64,000 bases of DNA, taken from Mycobacterium pseudokansasii. Lineage in GTDB: Bacteria > Actinomycetota > Actinomycetes > Mycobacteriales > Mycobacteriaceae. The DNA lies in the NCBI RefSeq assembly GCF_900566075.1, contig NZ_UPHU01000001.1, forward strand, positions 1,178,001 through 1,242,000. Direction: 5' to 3'. The notes beneath the pieces were generated by a model that was not told the origin of the DNA, did no database searches, and saw only the letters and a program-made list of their open reading frames with translations. A program made the translations under genes and the position numbers. Of the stretch, positions 1 to 8,831 are shown piece after piece; within the stretch, counting starts at the first letter, position 1, and every line of letters starts with the position of its first letter.

Positions 1-275
1 TGCCGTACCGACTCGGGCAACCCAGGGGCGGTGACGATTTCGGCGTCGTAGTGCGAGTGGATCTCCAGAAAGCCTGGCATGACCCACTTCCCGTCGGCGT
101 CGATGACTTCGTCGAAGCTGCCCGGGTTCAGCGCGTGCGCGGACACGTTGATCACCACGCCGTCGGCGATCGCGACGTCGCGCACCACCCCTGGCGCGCC
201 GCTGCCGTCGAAAAACAGCCCGCGCGAAATCAAGATTCGTGGACTGGGCTTGCCGGCGGCTGCTGTGGCGTTCAT
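1..275 (-). CDS. N-acyl-D-amino-acid deacylase/amidohydrolase family protein, 5' end only
   Basis: Only the first 91 codons are in the window; the gene runs off the left edge. Reading leftwards from the ATG at 275, the product begins MNATAAAGKP. It continues with a beta-rich N-terminal subdomain containing GLFFDGSGAPGVVRDVAI and then GKWVMPGFLEIHSHYDAE. The HSHYDAE stretch carries the HxH metal-binding pair typical of D-aminoacylase-type amidohydrolases, zinc enzymes that deacylate N-acyl-D-amino acids. The substrate cannot be read from this fragment. The full family length is usually about 550-600 residues. It is transcribed away from the PPE gene to its right, with about 360 bases between them. 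Confidence 0.8.
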   Translation of the reverse strand, partial: MNATAAAGKPSPRILISRGLFFDGSGAPGVVRDVAIADGVVINVSAHALNPGSFDEVIDADGKWVMPGFLEIHSHYDAEIVTAPGLPESVR

Positions 276-638
276 TCGGCTAGATCCTTTCGGCTCGGCC
301 TCGGCGACAGCACCGAGAGCAACACGTGCTGGCGGCTGCGGAAGTGCTGGCGGCCCGGGGTGATTGCGGTGGCTAGCAGCGGCCCCGTACCGGTTCGCTC
401 CGCGGAGATGCTCGAGGTACTCTCCATGATCGATGCCGCGGCACCGCCGACCAAAGGTCATAATGTTCCGATTCGCCGTGATCGATGGTGCAAAAGTGTG
501 CACCGGCAGTCGCAACGCGGCCCCGGAACCCACGCTTAGCGACGCGAAGCCACCGCGGACCAGCGACCGCGCAGACGTGGCCGGACGCCTCGCCGCGGTC
601 GAATTCAACTATTGCGGCGCCGAAAGTGCCGGAAGCTA
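276..638. other. Intergenic stretch with no gene seen
   Basis: This interval separates the start of the leftmost amidohydrolase from the stop of the PPE-MPTR gene; both are on the minus strand. I see no credible coding sequence, tRNA or strong terminator. It should hold the promoter of the amidohydrolase. A CATTAT-like hexamer lies on the minus strand near 455-470, but I cannot support it as a promoter. Confidence 0.4.
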
Positions 639-2378
639 TCAGGTAGCCAAGAGAACCAGCCGGCCGAGGCTCAGCAGGCCAGCATTGGCGATGCCGGTGT
701 TGAAGAAGCCCGAGTTGAAACCGCTGAGCATGCCGCTCGGGAATGGACCCATCGCGTCGGTGACACCGGTATTGAAAAAGCCTGAACTAACCCCGGTGAT
801 AACCGAGCCCCCGGCGGCCGAATTGAAGAAGCCCGAGATACCGTGGCCGCCGTTAGCAGCCGTGTTTCCAAACCCCGAGTTTGCGACACCCGCGTTAGAG
901 AATCCCGAGTTTCCAGTGGCAGCCAAGCCCACCGGACCCTGGTCGGCGGTATTCCCGAAGCCGGTGTTCAGATTGCCCGCATTCCAAAAGCCCGTATTGA
1001 CGTGGCCGGAGTTACCGAAGCCCGTATTGGTCGAGCCCGAGTTGAAAAAGCCGGTGTTGAGGTTGTTCCCATTCCAGCCACCGGTATTGATCGAGCCCGC
1101 GTTCCCGAAGCCGGTGTTGAGCAGGCCCGAATCCCAGAAGCCGACGTTTCCGCTGCCCGAGTTCCCGAAGCCGAAGTTGCCCGTGCCCGAGTTCCCGAAG
1201 CCGAAGCTGTTGAGGTGATCAGGAAATACGGTGTTGGTGCCTGCGCTGAAGGCGCCGATGTTGCCACTGCCGGAGTTGAAGAAGCCGATGTTGTTGGTGC
1301 CGGAATTGCCGAAGCCAATGTTGCCGCTGCCCGAATTCAGTAGCCCGGCCAGGTTGATGCCCACCTGATTGTCACCGGTGAGGCCGATTCCGAAGTTATT
1401 GTTGCCGTGGTTTCCAAAGCCCCAGTTTCCGGTGCCGGTGTTTCCCGCACCGATGTTGCCAATGCCGGTGTTCCCACCGCCTATGTTTCCGTTACCCAGG
1501 TTCCCCAGGCCGAAGTTGCCGTTGCCGGTGTTGCCCATGCCCACGTTGTTGTTGCCCGGCGTGGGAGAAAATGTGAACAGGTTTGGATTCGATAGGTCGG
1601 TGGGACCGCCGTTTCCAAAGCCGATGTTCCCGTTGCCGAAGTTGCCGAAGCCGAAGTTTCCATTGCCGGCGTTTCCGGCGCCGAAGTTGTTGTTGCCGTT
1701 GTTTCCGCTGCCGATGTTATTGTTGCCCGGCTGCGGGGGAATAAGCTGACTGTTCCCCAGGCCGCTGTTCCCGAACCCGATGTTTCCGCTGCCCATGTTG
1801 CCGTTGCCGACGTTGGCGTTCCCCTTGTTGCCGATGCCCAAATTGGGCAGATTCTGCAGGAACTGCTGCAGACCACTCGGTAATTGCGCGGCCGCCGCCG
1901 ACGCCTCGGCGTGATAGCCGAGCATCGCAGCCACGTCCGCAGCCCACATCTGCTCGTACTGCCCCTCGGCGGCCATGATCGCCGGCGCATTGAGGCCCAG
2001 CCAATTTGACCTGATCAGCTGGACGAAGGCGGAGCGGTTGGCCGCCACCGCCAACGGATGGATCGTTGCCGCGCGGGCGGCCTCGAATGCACCGGCGACC
2101 GTCTGCGCCTGCTGGGCTGCCCGCGCAGCCTGGGCCGAGGCCGCGCTCAACAACTTCGCGTACGGGGCAGCCGCGGCCGTCATCGCCGCTGAGGCCGCAC
2201 CCTGCCACGACTCAAGGGCCAACCCCGAGGTCACCCCCGAAAACGACGACGCCGCCGTCCCCAACTCCGAGGCCAGCCCGGTCCAGGCCGCGGCCGCGTC
2301 CAGCATCGGCGTCGATCCCGCACCGGTGAACATCCGCAATGAATTGATCTCTGGCGGCAGCATCACGAAATTTGCCAC
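639..2378 (-). CDS. PPE family protein, MPTR subfamily
   Basis: A 579-residue PPE protein starting at GTG (2378), preceded by an AGGGGACC ribosome binding site about 5 bases away. Longer upstream extensions lack the family start. The N-terminal 180 residues are the PPE domain, with MLPPEINS near the start and a WQG turn near residue 60. It is followed by a long run of pentapeptide-like repeats of the NxGxGNxG type (for example [10 protein letters not shown] and NTGFGNAG), the hallmark of the major polymorphic tandem repeat subfamily. Such proteins are exported by ESX-5-type secretion and are surface-associated or secreted. No PE partner or esx gene is adjacent. The specific function is unknown. 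Confidence 0.93.
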   Translation of the reverse strand: MANFVMLPPEINSLRMFTGAGSTPMLDAAAAWTGLASELGTAASSFSGVTSGLALESWQGAASAAMTAAAAPYAKLLSAASAQAARAAQQAQTVAGAFEAARAATIHPLAVAANRSAFVQLIRSNWLGLNAPAIMAAEGQYEQMWAADVAAMLGYHAEASAAAAQLPSGLQQFLQNLPNLGIGNKGNANVGNGNMGSGNIGFGNSGLGNSQLIPPQPGNNNIGSGNNGNNNFGAGNAGNGNFGFGNFGNGNIGFGNGGPTDLSNPNLFTFSPTPGNNNVGMGNTGNGNFGLGNLGNGNIGGGNTGIGNIGAGNTGTGNWGFGNHGNNNFGIGLTGDNQVGINLAGLLNSGSGNIGFGNSGTNNIGFFNSGSGNIGAFSAGTNTVFPDHLNSFGFGNSGTGNFGFGNSGSGNVGFWDSGLLNTGFGNAGSINTGGWNGNNLNTGFFNSGSTNTGFGNSGHVNTGFWNAGNLNTGFGNTADQGPVGLAATGNSGFSNAGVANSGFGNTAANGGHGISGFFNSAAGGSVITGVSSGFFNTGVTDAMGPFPSGMLSGFNSGFFNTGIANAGLLSLGRLVLLAT

Positions 2379-2825
2379 GGCAGGTCCCCTGTCAGTAACA
2401 CGTGGAATTCTCGAAAGCGACCCGGTGCCCGAAGGTGGGATCGAGTAACTCGCCACGCACGCTACGCCGATGGCATTGCAGATATCGGCTTTTCGCAAAG
2501 AATGCCGGACCGTCCTCGTTCGCACGGGCTTACCGACTGACGCCGGGTCGGTAGCTCGATACCGAAAGTCACCCGACGCGGCGGCCGAGCTCTCGATGAT
2601 GGCGTGAAATTCATTGCTCCGCAAAAAGAACAGACTGGCTCTGATACAGACTCGGGGTCTCACCCGGCGTCGGTCCGGCGAAGCGTTTGTTCACGTCGCT
2701 GACAGTCGGATAACACATTGCAGCGCAACATGTTTCGTATGCTGGTGTCGCCGGCACCGACAACCGGAGTTGCGTGTATTGCAGAACGCCGCACTAAGAT
2801 GGCTGGCGATCACAAGGAGGTCAAC
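2379..2825. other. Divergent intergenic region between a PPE gene and an amidohydrolase gene
   Basis: About 450 bases separate the divergent starts of the PPE-MPTR gene and the amidohydrolase, so both promoters should lie here. The right end carries a near-perfect AAGGAGGT ribosome binding site at about 2813-2820. No further gene is supported in the interval, although a reading frame in phase with the amidohydrolase extends back to 2718. Confidence 0.45.
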
Positions 2826-4478
2826 ATGACTGGCGACGCTGACGCCATCTATCTGAACGGTGACATCGTCACGATTGACGATGAGCAGCCAACGGCGGAA
2901 GCAGTCGCCATCAAGGACGGTCGCATCGTCGCCGTCGGGGCTTGCGACGACGTGGTACAACAACACCAAGGCCCGCGAACGCGCACCGTCGACCTCGCCG
3001 GCAAAACGCTGCTGCCGGGCTTCATCGACCCGCACAGCCACTACATCAATGCGCTCACGGTGGCAAACCAGGTCAATGTGTTCGCGCCACCGGCAGGTCC
3101 CGGCGCCGACGTCGACGCCATCGTCGCGGAGCTGAAGAACTTCCGCGATGCGCGAAACATCGGTGCGGGTGAACTCATCATGGGCTACGGCTACGACGAG
3201 ACGGTCATGCCCGAGGGCCGGACCCTGCATCGAGAAGACCTCGACAAGGAGTTCCCGAACAACCCGGTGATGGTCGGGCACGTGTCGTTGCACGGCGGCG
3301 TGCTGAATTCCGCGGCCCTGGAGAAGTTCGGCATTTCGGCCAGCACCGTGACCCCGCCGGGCGGGGTGATCGTGCGCAAGGACGGCTCGGACGAACCCGA
3401 CGGCCTGGTCATGGAAACCGCATTTCTGCCGATCTTCGCCTCGCTGCCCAAACCCACCCGCGAGCAAGAGGTCGAGTGGAGCATCGCCGGCCAACTGCTG
3501 TACGCGGCGGCCGGTATCACGACTGCCCACGAAGGGGCGACTCACGCGGCGGACATCGCTGTGATGCAGCGGGCGGCCGCGGGCGGCGCCACCCTCATCG
3601 ACGTCGTCGCCTATCCGTTCATCCTCGACCTCGATGCGGTTCTCGAGGACAACCCGCCCGACACGTTCGGGAGCTACCACAACCGCGTCAAGCTCGGTGG
3701 CGTCAAAGTCACTCTCGACGGTTCGCCGCAGGGCCGGACCGCGTTCTTCACCACCCCCTACCTCGTCGACGGCCCCGACGGGCAGCAGAACTGGACCGGC
3801 GAGCTGCCGTTCCCGCAGGAAACCGTCAACTCCTGGTTCAAACGTGTCTACGACCTCGGTGTGCCGCTGAACATCCACGCTAACGGTGACGCCGCCATCG
3901 ACGTCCTGCTGACGGCACACGAATACGCCGCCGCCGCCGACCTTTCCAAAGACCGCCACACCACCGTCATCCATTCCCAATTCGTGCGCCGCGACCAGCT
4001 CGACAAGTACGTCGAATACAACCTGATTCCGTCGCTGTTCACCGAGCACGCGTTCTACTTCGGCGATACCCATGTCCGGTTGCGCGGCAAGGAGCAGGCG
4101 CATTTCCTCAGCCCGATGCGCACTGCCATCGACCTTGGCCTGCGCCCGACCAACCACACCGACTTCAACGTCTCACCACTGGACCAGTTGTTCGTGGTGT
4201 GGACGGCGGTCAATCGCGTCTCACGCAGCGGTGAGGTCATCGGCGCCGATCAGCGTGTCACGCCCCTCGAGGCGCTCAAAGCGATCACCATCGACGCCGC
4301 ATATCAGTACCGCGAGGAACAGTCCAAGGGCTCGATCACGGTCGGCAAACTCGCCGATCTGGTGATCTTGGACAGCAACCCGCTCACCGTCGACCCGATG
4401 GACATCAAAGACATCAAGGTCGTCGAGACGATCAAAGAGGGCCGCACCATCTACCGCAGACCGGACGTCGCCGCGTAA
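2826..4478 (+). CDS. Amidohydrolase family protein (Amidohydro_3, YtcJ-like)
   Basis: A 550-residue metal-dependent hydrolase. The ATG at 2826 lies 5 bases after an AAGGAGGT ribosome binding site, so I prefer it to the in-phase codon at 2718. The N-terminal beta subdomain (AIYLNGDIVTID, ending KTLLPGFIDPHSHY) carries the HxH metal ligands near residue 75. A TIM-barrel follows, with GVPLNIHANGDAAID (histidine ligand) and NHTDFNVSP (catalytic aspartate region). The C-terminal GKLADLVILDSNPL segment is typical of the family. Amidohydro_3 enzymes hydrolyse diverse amides and cyclic substrates, so the substrate cannot be stated. It stands alone, convergent with whiB3, with about 30 bases between the stops. 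Confidence 0.88.
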   Translation: MTGDADAIYLNGDIVTIDDEQPTAEAVAIKDGRIVAVGACDDVVQQHQGPRTRTVDLAGKTLLPGFIDPHSHYINALTVANQVNVFAPPAGPGADVDAIVAELKNFRDARNIGAGELIMGYGYDETVMPEGRTLHREDLDKEFPNNPVMVGHVSLHGGVLNSAALEKFGISASTVTPPGGVIVRKDGSDEPDGLVMETAFLPIFASLPKPTREQEVEWSIAGQLLYAAAGITTAHEGATHAADIAVMQRAAAGGATLIDVVAYPFILDLDAVLEDNPPDTFGSYHNRVKLGGVKVTLDGSPQGRTAFFTTPYLVDGPDGQQNWTGELPFPQETVNSWFKRVYDLGVPLNIHANGDAAIDVLLTAHEYAAAADLSKDRHTTVIHSQFVRRDQLDKYVEYNLIPSLFTEHAFYFGDTHVRLRGKEQAHFLSPMRTAIDLGLRPTNHTDFNVSPLDQLFVVWTAVNRVSRSGEVIGADQRVTPLEALKAITIDAAYQYREEQSKGSITVGKLADLVILDSNPLTVDPMDIKDIKVVETIKEGRTIYRRPDVAA

Positions 4479-4508
4479 TCACCGCTCAAGCGCGGCGAGC
4501 CGGGCCCG

Positions 4509-4817
4509 TCATGCCGAGCGGCGGATACCCCGGCTGCGCCCGATGCCGCCCTTGAGCAGCAGGTCGCGCTCCGATTCGGACAAGCCGCCCCATACGCCGT
4601 AGGGCTCGCCCACCTCCAGGGCGTGGGAGCGGCATTGCTCGATCACCGGGCAGCGACGGCACATTTCCTTGGCGCGTTGCTCGCGCAACATGCGGGCGCG
4701 ACCGCGCTCGCCGTCGGGATGGAAGAACATCGATGAGTCGACTCCGCGGCACAGACCCTGCAACTGCCAGTTCCAGATGTCGGCATTGGGCCCGGGTAGC
4801 TGCTCCGGCTGTGGCAT
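4509..4817 (-). CDS. whiB3: WhiB3, iron-sulfur redox-sensing transcription factor
   Basis: A 102-residue Wbl protein that closely matches the remembered M. tuberculosis WhiB3 in length and sequence (begins MPQPEQLPGPNADIW). Four cysteines at 23, 53, 56 and 62 would bind a 4Fe-4S cluster. The GVWGG turn and the basic tail (GRSRGIRRSA) form the DNA-contact half. WhiB3 is known to respond to NO and oxygen and to control lipid and polyketide synthesis and redox balance. In M. tuberculosis the neighbour is groEL1; here an amidohydrolase lies downstream and a PPE gene upstream. The start is preceded by GAGAGGGAATGAGTA. A long upstream region of about 500 bases fits complex regulation. Confidence 0.97.
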   Translation of the reverse strand: MPQPEQLPGPNADIWNWQLQGLCRGVDSSMFFHPDGERGRARMLREQRAKEMCRRCPVIEQCRSHALEVGEPYGVWGGLSESERDLLLKGGIGRSRGIRRSA

Positions 4818-5333
4818 TACTCATTCCCTCTCTGCACGGCACATCCAAGTGGAGGTTAGGTTCGCGAACGCGCGAGGTGTGCAACTGATACTTCAGGAGG
4901 AGTCACCGATGACTACCAGACAACGCTAAACGCTAGGGGGACTTCCGAATTTCCGTCAATAGCCCGCCAGAGCGGCCAAATACCTGTGCGTTGGACGAGA
5001 ATTAACTCGGTGTTCATCTGTCACGCATTTGGCGACGCCCAAGCGTGCCGTCGAGACCGGTGTGAAATCTTGTTTCCGCAGCTCAACGGGCTGCTGTGAG
5101 CATGCTGTAATTTGCCGACAGATTGCTGTGAGTAATGTGTACGTAACACAGAAAGCACAAACTTTTTACCACTCAGGGTGAGTGAAACGCGAATGTTGTG
5201 CTTCGTGATCGGCGGCCGGCGCGTGGTGGGTGCCCTTTCGCTATTCACCCATCACGGATTTCGCCGACCACGGGGCCGTTGGACTGGGCGGTGGCGGGGC
5301 CGACTGAGTCTATGGACTGTCCGGCGCGCCTGC
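4818..5333. other. Intergenic region upstream of whiB3
   Basis: This region holds the whiB3 promoter area and the 3' flank of the PPE gene. Two copies of the 9-base word TGCTGTGAG lie at 5092-5100 and 5124-5132, 32 bases apart (three helical turns). Just after them is an imperfect palindrome TGTGTACGTAACACA at 5136-5150. These look like protein-binding sites. The TGTGA words resemble half-sites of CRP-type factors, but that identity is only a guess. A six-codon reading frame at 4909-4929 is listed separately. Confidence 0.4.
4909..4929 (+). other. Possible six-codon peptide (MTTRQR)
   Basis: An ATG at 4909 lies 7 bases after CAGGAGGAG, a very strong ribosome binding site, and is followed after six codons by TAA. 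It lies on the strand opposite whiB3, within that gene's upstream region. It could be a leader peptide of an unrecognised plus-strand transcript, or the relic of a gene start. Chance cannot be excluded. Confidence 0.25.
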
Positions 5334-6737
5334 TCAGGCCGCCTGTCCGATCCCGAGCTGGCTGGCCAATTGTTCTGCCAAACTCATCAGCTGTGCGGCC
5401 AGCGCCGGGTTGCTGGCCTGTAGCTGCGAGAAGGCCGTCATCAACGCGGCGAGCAATGCCGGATTGTTCTCCACTTGGCTGACCAGGGTTGCCAGCAGTT
5501 GTGGATTGGCCGCCAGCAGCCCAAACAGATTGGTCGCCAAGGCGGGATTGCCCGCGAACAAGGTGACCAAGTCGGTCAGCAGCGCTGGATTGGCCAGAGC
5601 GGTCGTGACCGCGTTGGCCAATACCGCCGGATCACCCAACGCTGACGTCAGCAACGGGGCCAGCAACGACGGATCGCCCAGAGCCGCCGTCAGCTGCTGG
5701 GCCAATCCCGCGCCCGCGGTCTGAATCGCGGTGATGGCGGCGCCGACCTGGGTGGTCGCAGCCGTCGCCACCTGCCCGACGACCGTCGCCGCGGTACCGG
5801 CCACACCGGCCACGGCGCTGGCAACCTGGGCGGCTACCGGCGCGACGGCCGCGGTCGCGGTGTTGGCCGCGACGGTCACCGCGGTCGCGACCTGCGTGGC
5901 CACCGGCGCGATGGCCGCGGTCGCGGCGGCCACCACCGGGGATTCCGCAAGTGCCTTGGCCACCGGCGCCGCGACCGCGGTCGCGCCCGTCGCGATCGCC
6001 CTGGCCGCCGGTTCGATCGCCCCGGACACGGCGGCGAACGTCGTCTCGACTCCCTTGCCCACATTCGCCACGGCGACCATGAGGCCGGTTTGCAGGAGAC
6101 CGGCGATCAGGGCGTACTCGATCAGTGTTGCCGCCGGGTTGGCCGCCGCAGCGGCTCCGACCTGGATGGGGGCTACCGGGCTGGCCGCAGCCGTTGCGGC
6201 GACCTGGCCAGGCAGGATCTGCAGCGCCTGCTGCCAGGGCACCAGCTGAGCTGCTATTGCCGACGCCCCGCCGTGATAACCCACCATCGCGGCCACATCC
6301 CGGGCCCACATCTCCTCGTATTCGCATTCATTGGCCGCGATCGCCGGGGCGTTGAGACCCAGCAGGTTGGAGAACACCAGCGACAGCAGGTGATGCCGGT
6401 TGGCGGCCACCGCCACCGGATGCACCACCGCGGCCCGCGCCGCCTCAAACAGGGCCGCCACCGCTTTGGCCTGCACCGCCGCGCCCACCGCCCGGGTCGC
6501 CGCGGCGTCGAGCCACTGCGCATACGGGACGGCCACCGCCGCCATCGCGGCCGAGGCCGGCCCCTGCCAGCAGGACGCCGTCAGGTCCGAGGTCACCGAG
6601 GAGAACGCACGTGCCGCCGATCCCAGCTCTTCGGCCAATCCGTCCCACGCGGTTGCGGCCGTCAGCATCGGCGCCGGGCCCGCACCGGCATACATTCGCG
6701 CCGAATTGACCTCAGGCGGTGCCACCAAGAAATTCAT
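5334..6737 (-). CDS. PPE family protein with Ala-rich middle and NPALL-type C-terminal repeats
   Basis: A 467-residue PPE protein. The start at 6737 gives [12 protein letters not shown], the usual PPE opening, 8 bases after AGAAGGGA; a second ATG nine bases upstream is less well placed. Residues 1-180 are the PPE domain (APPE motif, CWQGPAS turn). The middle is almost entirely Ala, Val and Thr in repeats such as [13 protein letters not shown]. The C-terminal 110 residues are short helical repeats built on NPALL, for example [19 protein letters not shown] and [12 protein letters not shown], ending in [16 protein letters not shown]. This tail is not the SVP, PPW or MPTR type that I know. It lies between whiB3 and the sigD cluster, where M. 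tuberculosis has no PPE gene. Confidence 0.88.
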   Translation of the reverse strand: MNFLVAPPEVNSARMYAGAGPAPMLTAATAWDGLAEELGSAARAFSSVTSDLTASCWQGPASAAMAAVAVPYAQWLDAAATRAVGAAVQAKAVAALFEAARAAVVHPVAVAANRHHLLSLVFSNLLGLNAPAIAANECEYEEMWARDVAAMVGYHGGASAIAAQLVPWQQALQILPGQVAATAAASPVAPIQVGAAAAANPAATLIEYALIAGLLQTGLMVAVANVGKGVETTFAAVSGAIEPAARAIATGATAVAAPVAKALAESPVVAAATAAIAPVATQVATAVTVAANTATAAVAPVAAQVASAVAGVAGTAATVVGQVATAATTQVGAAITAIQTAGAGLAQQLTAALGDPSLLAPLLTSALGDPAVLANAVTTALANPALLTDLVTLFAGNPALATNLFGLLAANPQLLATLVSQVENNPALLAALMTAFSQLQASNPALAAQLMSLAEQLASQLGIGQAA

Positions 6738-7356
6738 CGCAATCATCCCTTCTGGCCGGCCTTCTCGGCCTGGCCACCACAATGACGACGGAATCGAGGA
6801 TCACGGATATCGTGCCCAATCGGCCCCAATTGGCGCTGCGGCACGTATTTGATCTGCGTGCGTGGCGGTATCTCGGCGCGTAGCGACGGCTCCCCCTATT
6901 TCCGCGTCCGTCAGCACCATCGCGCACCACACCCGTCGAAAACCGTGACAACGGAAAGCTTATGACAATGGCGACCGAAAGTTGGTCGATTTGACGAAGC
7001 CCATCACCAACGCATGTCGCCTATACCGACGCGTACCGCCCGCGTCGGCCCGGCAGCCCGGACGCAATCCAGTGGCGGTGCGGTGCCGCTGTTGATCGGT
7101 GTAGTCGCCGGTGGTGTGGCCACGTGACCGCCATCGTGGCAGGTGCGTCGAGGTTGCCGTCAGCCGTGGCCATCGGGCCGTGGCGACCCTGCGCGTGGCG
7201 TTTCCTCCGGAATTGCCGCTGCGTCGGCAATTCCGACAATTCAGGATCAATAGGCGCTCCGGTCGCCACGGGGCCCTTGTGGCAATTGCAGCATCGGATT
7301 CGCGTTAGGGTGCAGCTATCACCCTGCAAGAAACTCGACACACTTTCTCGACCGAT
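6738..7356. other. Divergent intergenic region between a PPE gene and the sigD cluster
   Basis: About 620 bases with no credible gene. It must carry the promoters of the PPE gene (leftwards) and of the Rv3415c-like/sigD cluster (rightwards). It contains a perfect 11-base inverted repeat at 7208-7235, listed separately. A smaller hairpin, AGGGTG/CACCCT, lies at 7307-7325, just 5' of the Rv3415c-like start. Confidence 0.4.
7208..7235. repeat. Perfect 11-base inverted repeat upstream of the sigD cluster
   Basis: The arms CGGAATTGCCG and CGGCAATTCCG are exact reverse complements separated by CTGCGT. It lies 122 bases before the Rv3415c-like start. It could be an operator or an RNA hairpin. No U-run follows, so a terminator is less likely. 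Confidence 0.5.
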
Positions 7357-8175
7357 ATGGCGATTGAATCGATTGAGTCGCGGTTGGCCGATGCAGCCTT
7401 CGGAAGCAGCCCGGGCAGCTGGCCGCTGCCGACGGCGACGACGCCACGACAGCTGTGGCTGCGCGCCGTGGCCGCCGGGGGACAAGGTCGCTACGGCTCG
7501 GCTTACAGCGATCTGGAGTCGCTGCGGCGCCGCGTCCCGACCGGCCGCTTGGCGTCGCTGGCGCACAGCACCCAGGGGTCCTTTCTGCGCCAGCTCGGCT
7601 GGCACACGCTGGCGCGGGGCTGGGACGGTCACGCTCTGGCATTGGCCGGGACAGATCCCGAGGCCCGCGGTGATGCGCTGATCGGACTGGCGGCCGACGC
7701 TCTGGGCGTCGGCCGCTTCGCTGTGTCGGCGACGCTGTTGACGCGTGCGGACGCGGTGCTCGATGCGGCCGGGTTGCCGGCCGACGTGGCGCACCGGCTG
7801 GCGGTACGCCGTGGCTGGGTGGCCGCGGAGTTGGCGATGGCCTCAGGTGAGGCGGCGACCGCCGTCGACCGTGCCAGGGAATCGGTGGAGCTGGCGCGGA
7901 CGATGGCCGGCGGGTCGGCCAGGCACCGGGTCAAAAGTGAGGTGGTGCTGGCGGCGGCGCTGTGCGGTGCCGGCGCTGCCGAGCGGGCTCGCTGCGTGGG
8001 TGAGCAGGCGCTGGTAACTACCGGGCGCCTGGGTCTGATTCCGCTGCGCTGGGCGTTGGCTCGCTTGCTGATCGATATCGGGAGTGTCACGTTTTCGACA
8101 CGCCAGTTGCGCGAAATTCGTGATATCTGCGCAGATCAAGTACGGCGCGCCGGTGGGACCTGGCGTCCCGCTTGA
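7357..8175 (+). CDS. Conserved hypothetical protein, Rv3415c-like
   Basis: A 272-residue protein similar in position and length to Rv3415c. It is rich in Ala, Arg and Leu, with paired helices such as RYGSAYSDLESLRRR and AHRLAVRRGWVAAELAMASG that suggest TPR-like helical repeats. There is no signal peptide or membrane segment. It lies about 80 bases upstream of sigD on the same strand, so it may be co-transcribed with it. The start at 7357 has only a weak ribosome binding site. No enzymatic motif is visible and the function is unknown. Confidence 0.8.
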   Translation: MAIESIESRLADAAFGSSPGSWPLPTATTPRQLWLRAVAAGGQGRYGSAYSDLESLRRRVPTGRLASLAHSTQGSFLRQLGWHTLARGWDGHALALAGTDPEARGDALIGLAADALGVGRFAVSATLLTRADAVLDAAGLPADVAHRLAVRRGWVAAELAMASGEAATAVDRARESVELARTMAGGSARHRVKSEVVLAAALCGAGAAERARCVGEQALVTTGRLGLIPLRWALARLLIDIGSVTFSTRQLREIRDICADQVRRAGGTWRPA

Positions 8176-8255
8176 TTCGCCGCTAGACCGTTATTGTCAA
8201 TCCGTGAGTTAGCCCGGGATGTGTCCGGTTCGTAACGTTGGAGATATCGCCGTCA

Positions 8256-8831
8256 ATGACAATTGAAGGGGAACGTCTCGACGCGGTGGTTGCGGAGGCC
8301 GTGGCAGGAGACCGGAACGCACTTCGGGAGGTGCTGGAGACCATCCGTCCGATCGTGGTGCGATATTGCCGGGCGCGAGTCGGCACGATCGAGCGGAGTG
8401 GCCTCTCAGCAGACGATGTGGCACAGGAGGTGTGCTTGGCCACCATAACGGCGCTTCCGCGTTATCGGGACCGAGGACGCCCGTTCCTGGCTTTCCTCTA
8501 CGGCATCGCGGCGCACAAAGTCGCCGACGCTCATCGTGCGGCCGGCCGTGACCTTGCATACCCCGCAGAGTCGGTTCCGGACCGCCGATCGGCCGACGCC
8601 GGCCCCGAACAGCTGGCCATCGAAGCCGATTCGGTGACCCGGATGAACGAATTGCTCGAGATCTTGCCGTCCAAGCAACGGGAGATCCTCATCCTGCGCG
8701 TTGTCGTCGGCCTGTCCGCCGAGGAGACCGCGGCCGCCGTCGGCAGCACGACGGGAGCGGTCCGGGTGGCCCAGCATCGCGCGCTTCAACGGCTCAAAGA
8801 CGAAATTGTCGCGGCAGGTGACTATGCGTGA
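8256..8831 (+). CDS. sigD: ECF-type sigma factor SigD
   Basis: SigD is an extracytoplasmic-function RNA polymerase sigma factor, known to control ribosomal, lipid and stationary-phase genes in mycobacteria. The protein (191 residues from ATG 8256) has sigma region 2 (LSADDVAQEVCLATITALPRY, about residues 50-70) and region 4 (LPSKQREILILRVVVGLSAE with helix-turn-helix AVGSTTGAVRVAQ). It is almost identical to remembered M. tuberculosis SigD. An in-phase TTG at 8238 is an alternative start. The longer N-terminus annotated in M. tuberculosis cannot be used here, because an in-phase TGA lies at 8205-8207. The stop overlaps the anti-sigma gene by 8 bases, which implies coupled translation. Confidence 0.95.
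   Translation: MTIEGERLDAVVAEAVAGDRNALREVLETIRPIVVRYCRARVGTIERSGLSADDVAQEVCLATITALPRYRDRGRPFLAFLYGIAAHKVADAHRAAGRDLAYPAESVPDRRSADAGPEQLAIEADSVTRMNELLEILPSKQREILILRVVVGLSAEETAAAVGSTTGAVRVAQHRALQRLKDEIVAAGDYA

Noticed and set aside
433..2448. Long plus-strand open frames opposite the PPE-MPTR gene
   Set aside because: They are antisense shadows of a repetitive, GC-rich gene, with Pro/Lys-rich periodic translations and no ribosome binding sites.
2691..4157. A 488-codon minus-strand frame across the amidohydrolase
   Set aside because: The plus-strand frame has clear amidohydrolase motifs and a perfect ribosome binding site; the antisense frame has neither motif nor start.
5742..6010. CRISPR-like repetition in the Ala-rich PPE middle region
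   Set aside because: The repeats are in-frame codons for an Ala/Val/Thr-rich protein, without the regular repeat-spacer pattern of a CRISPR array.
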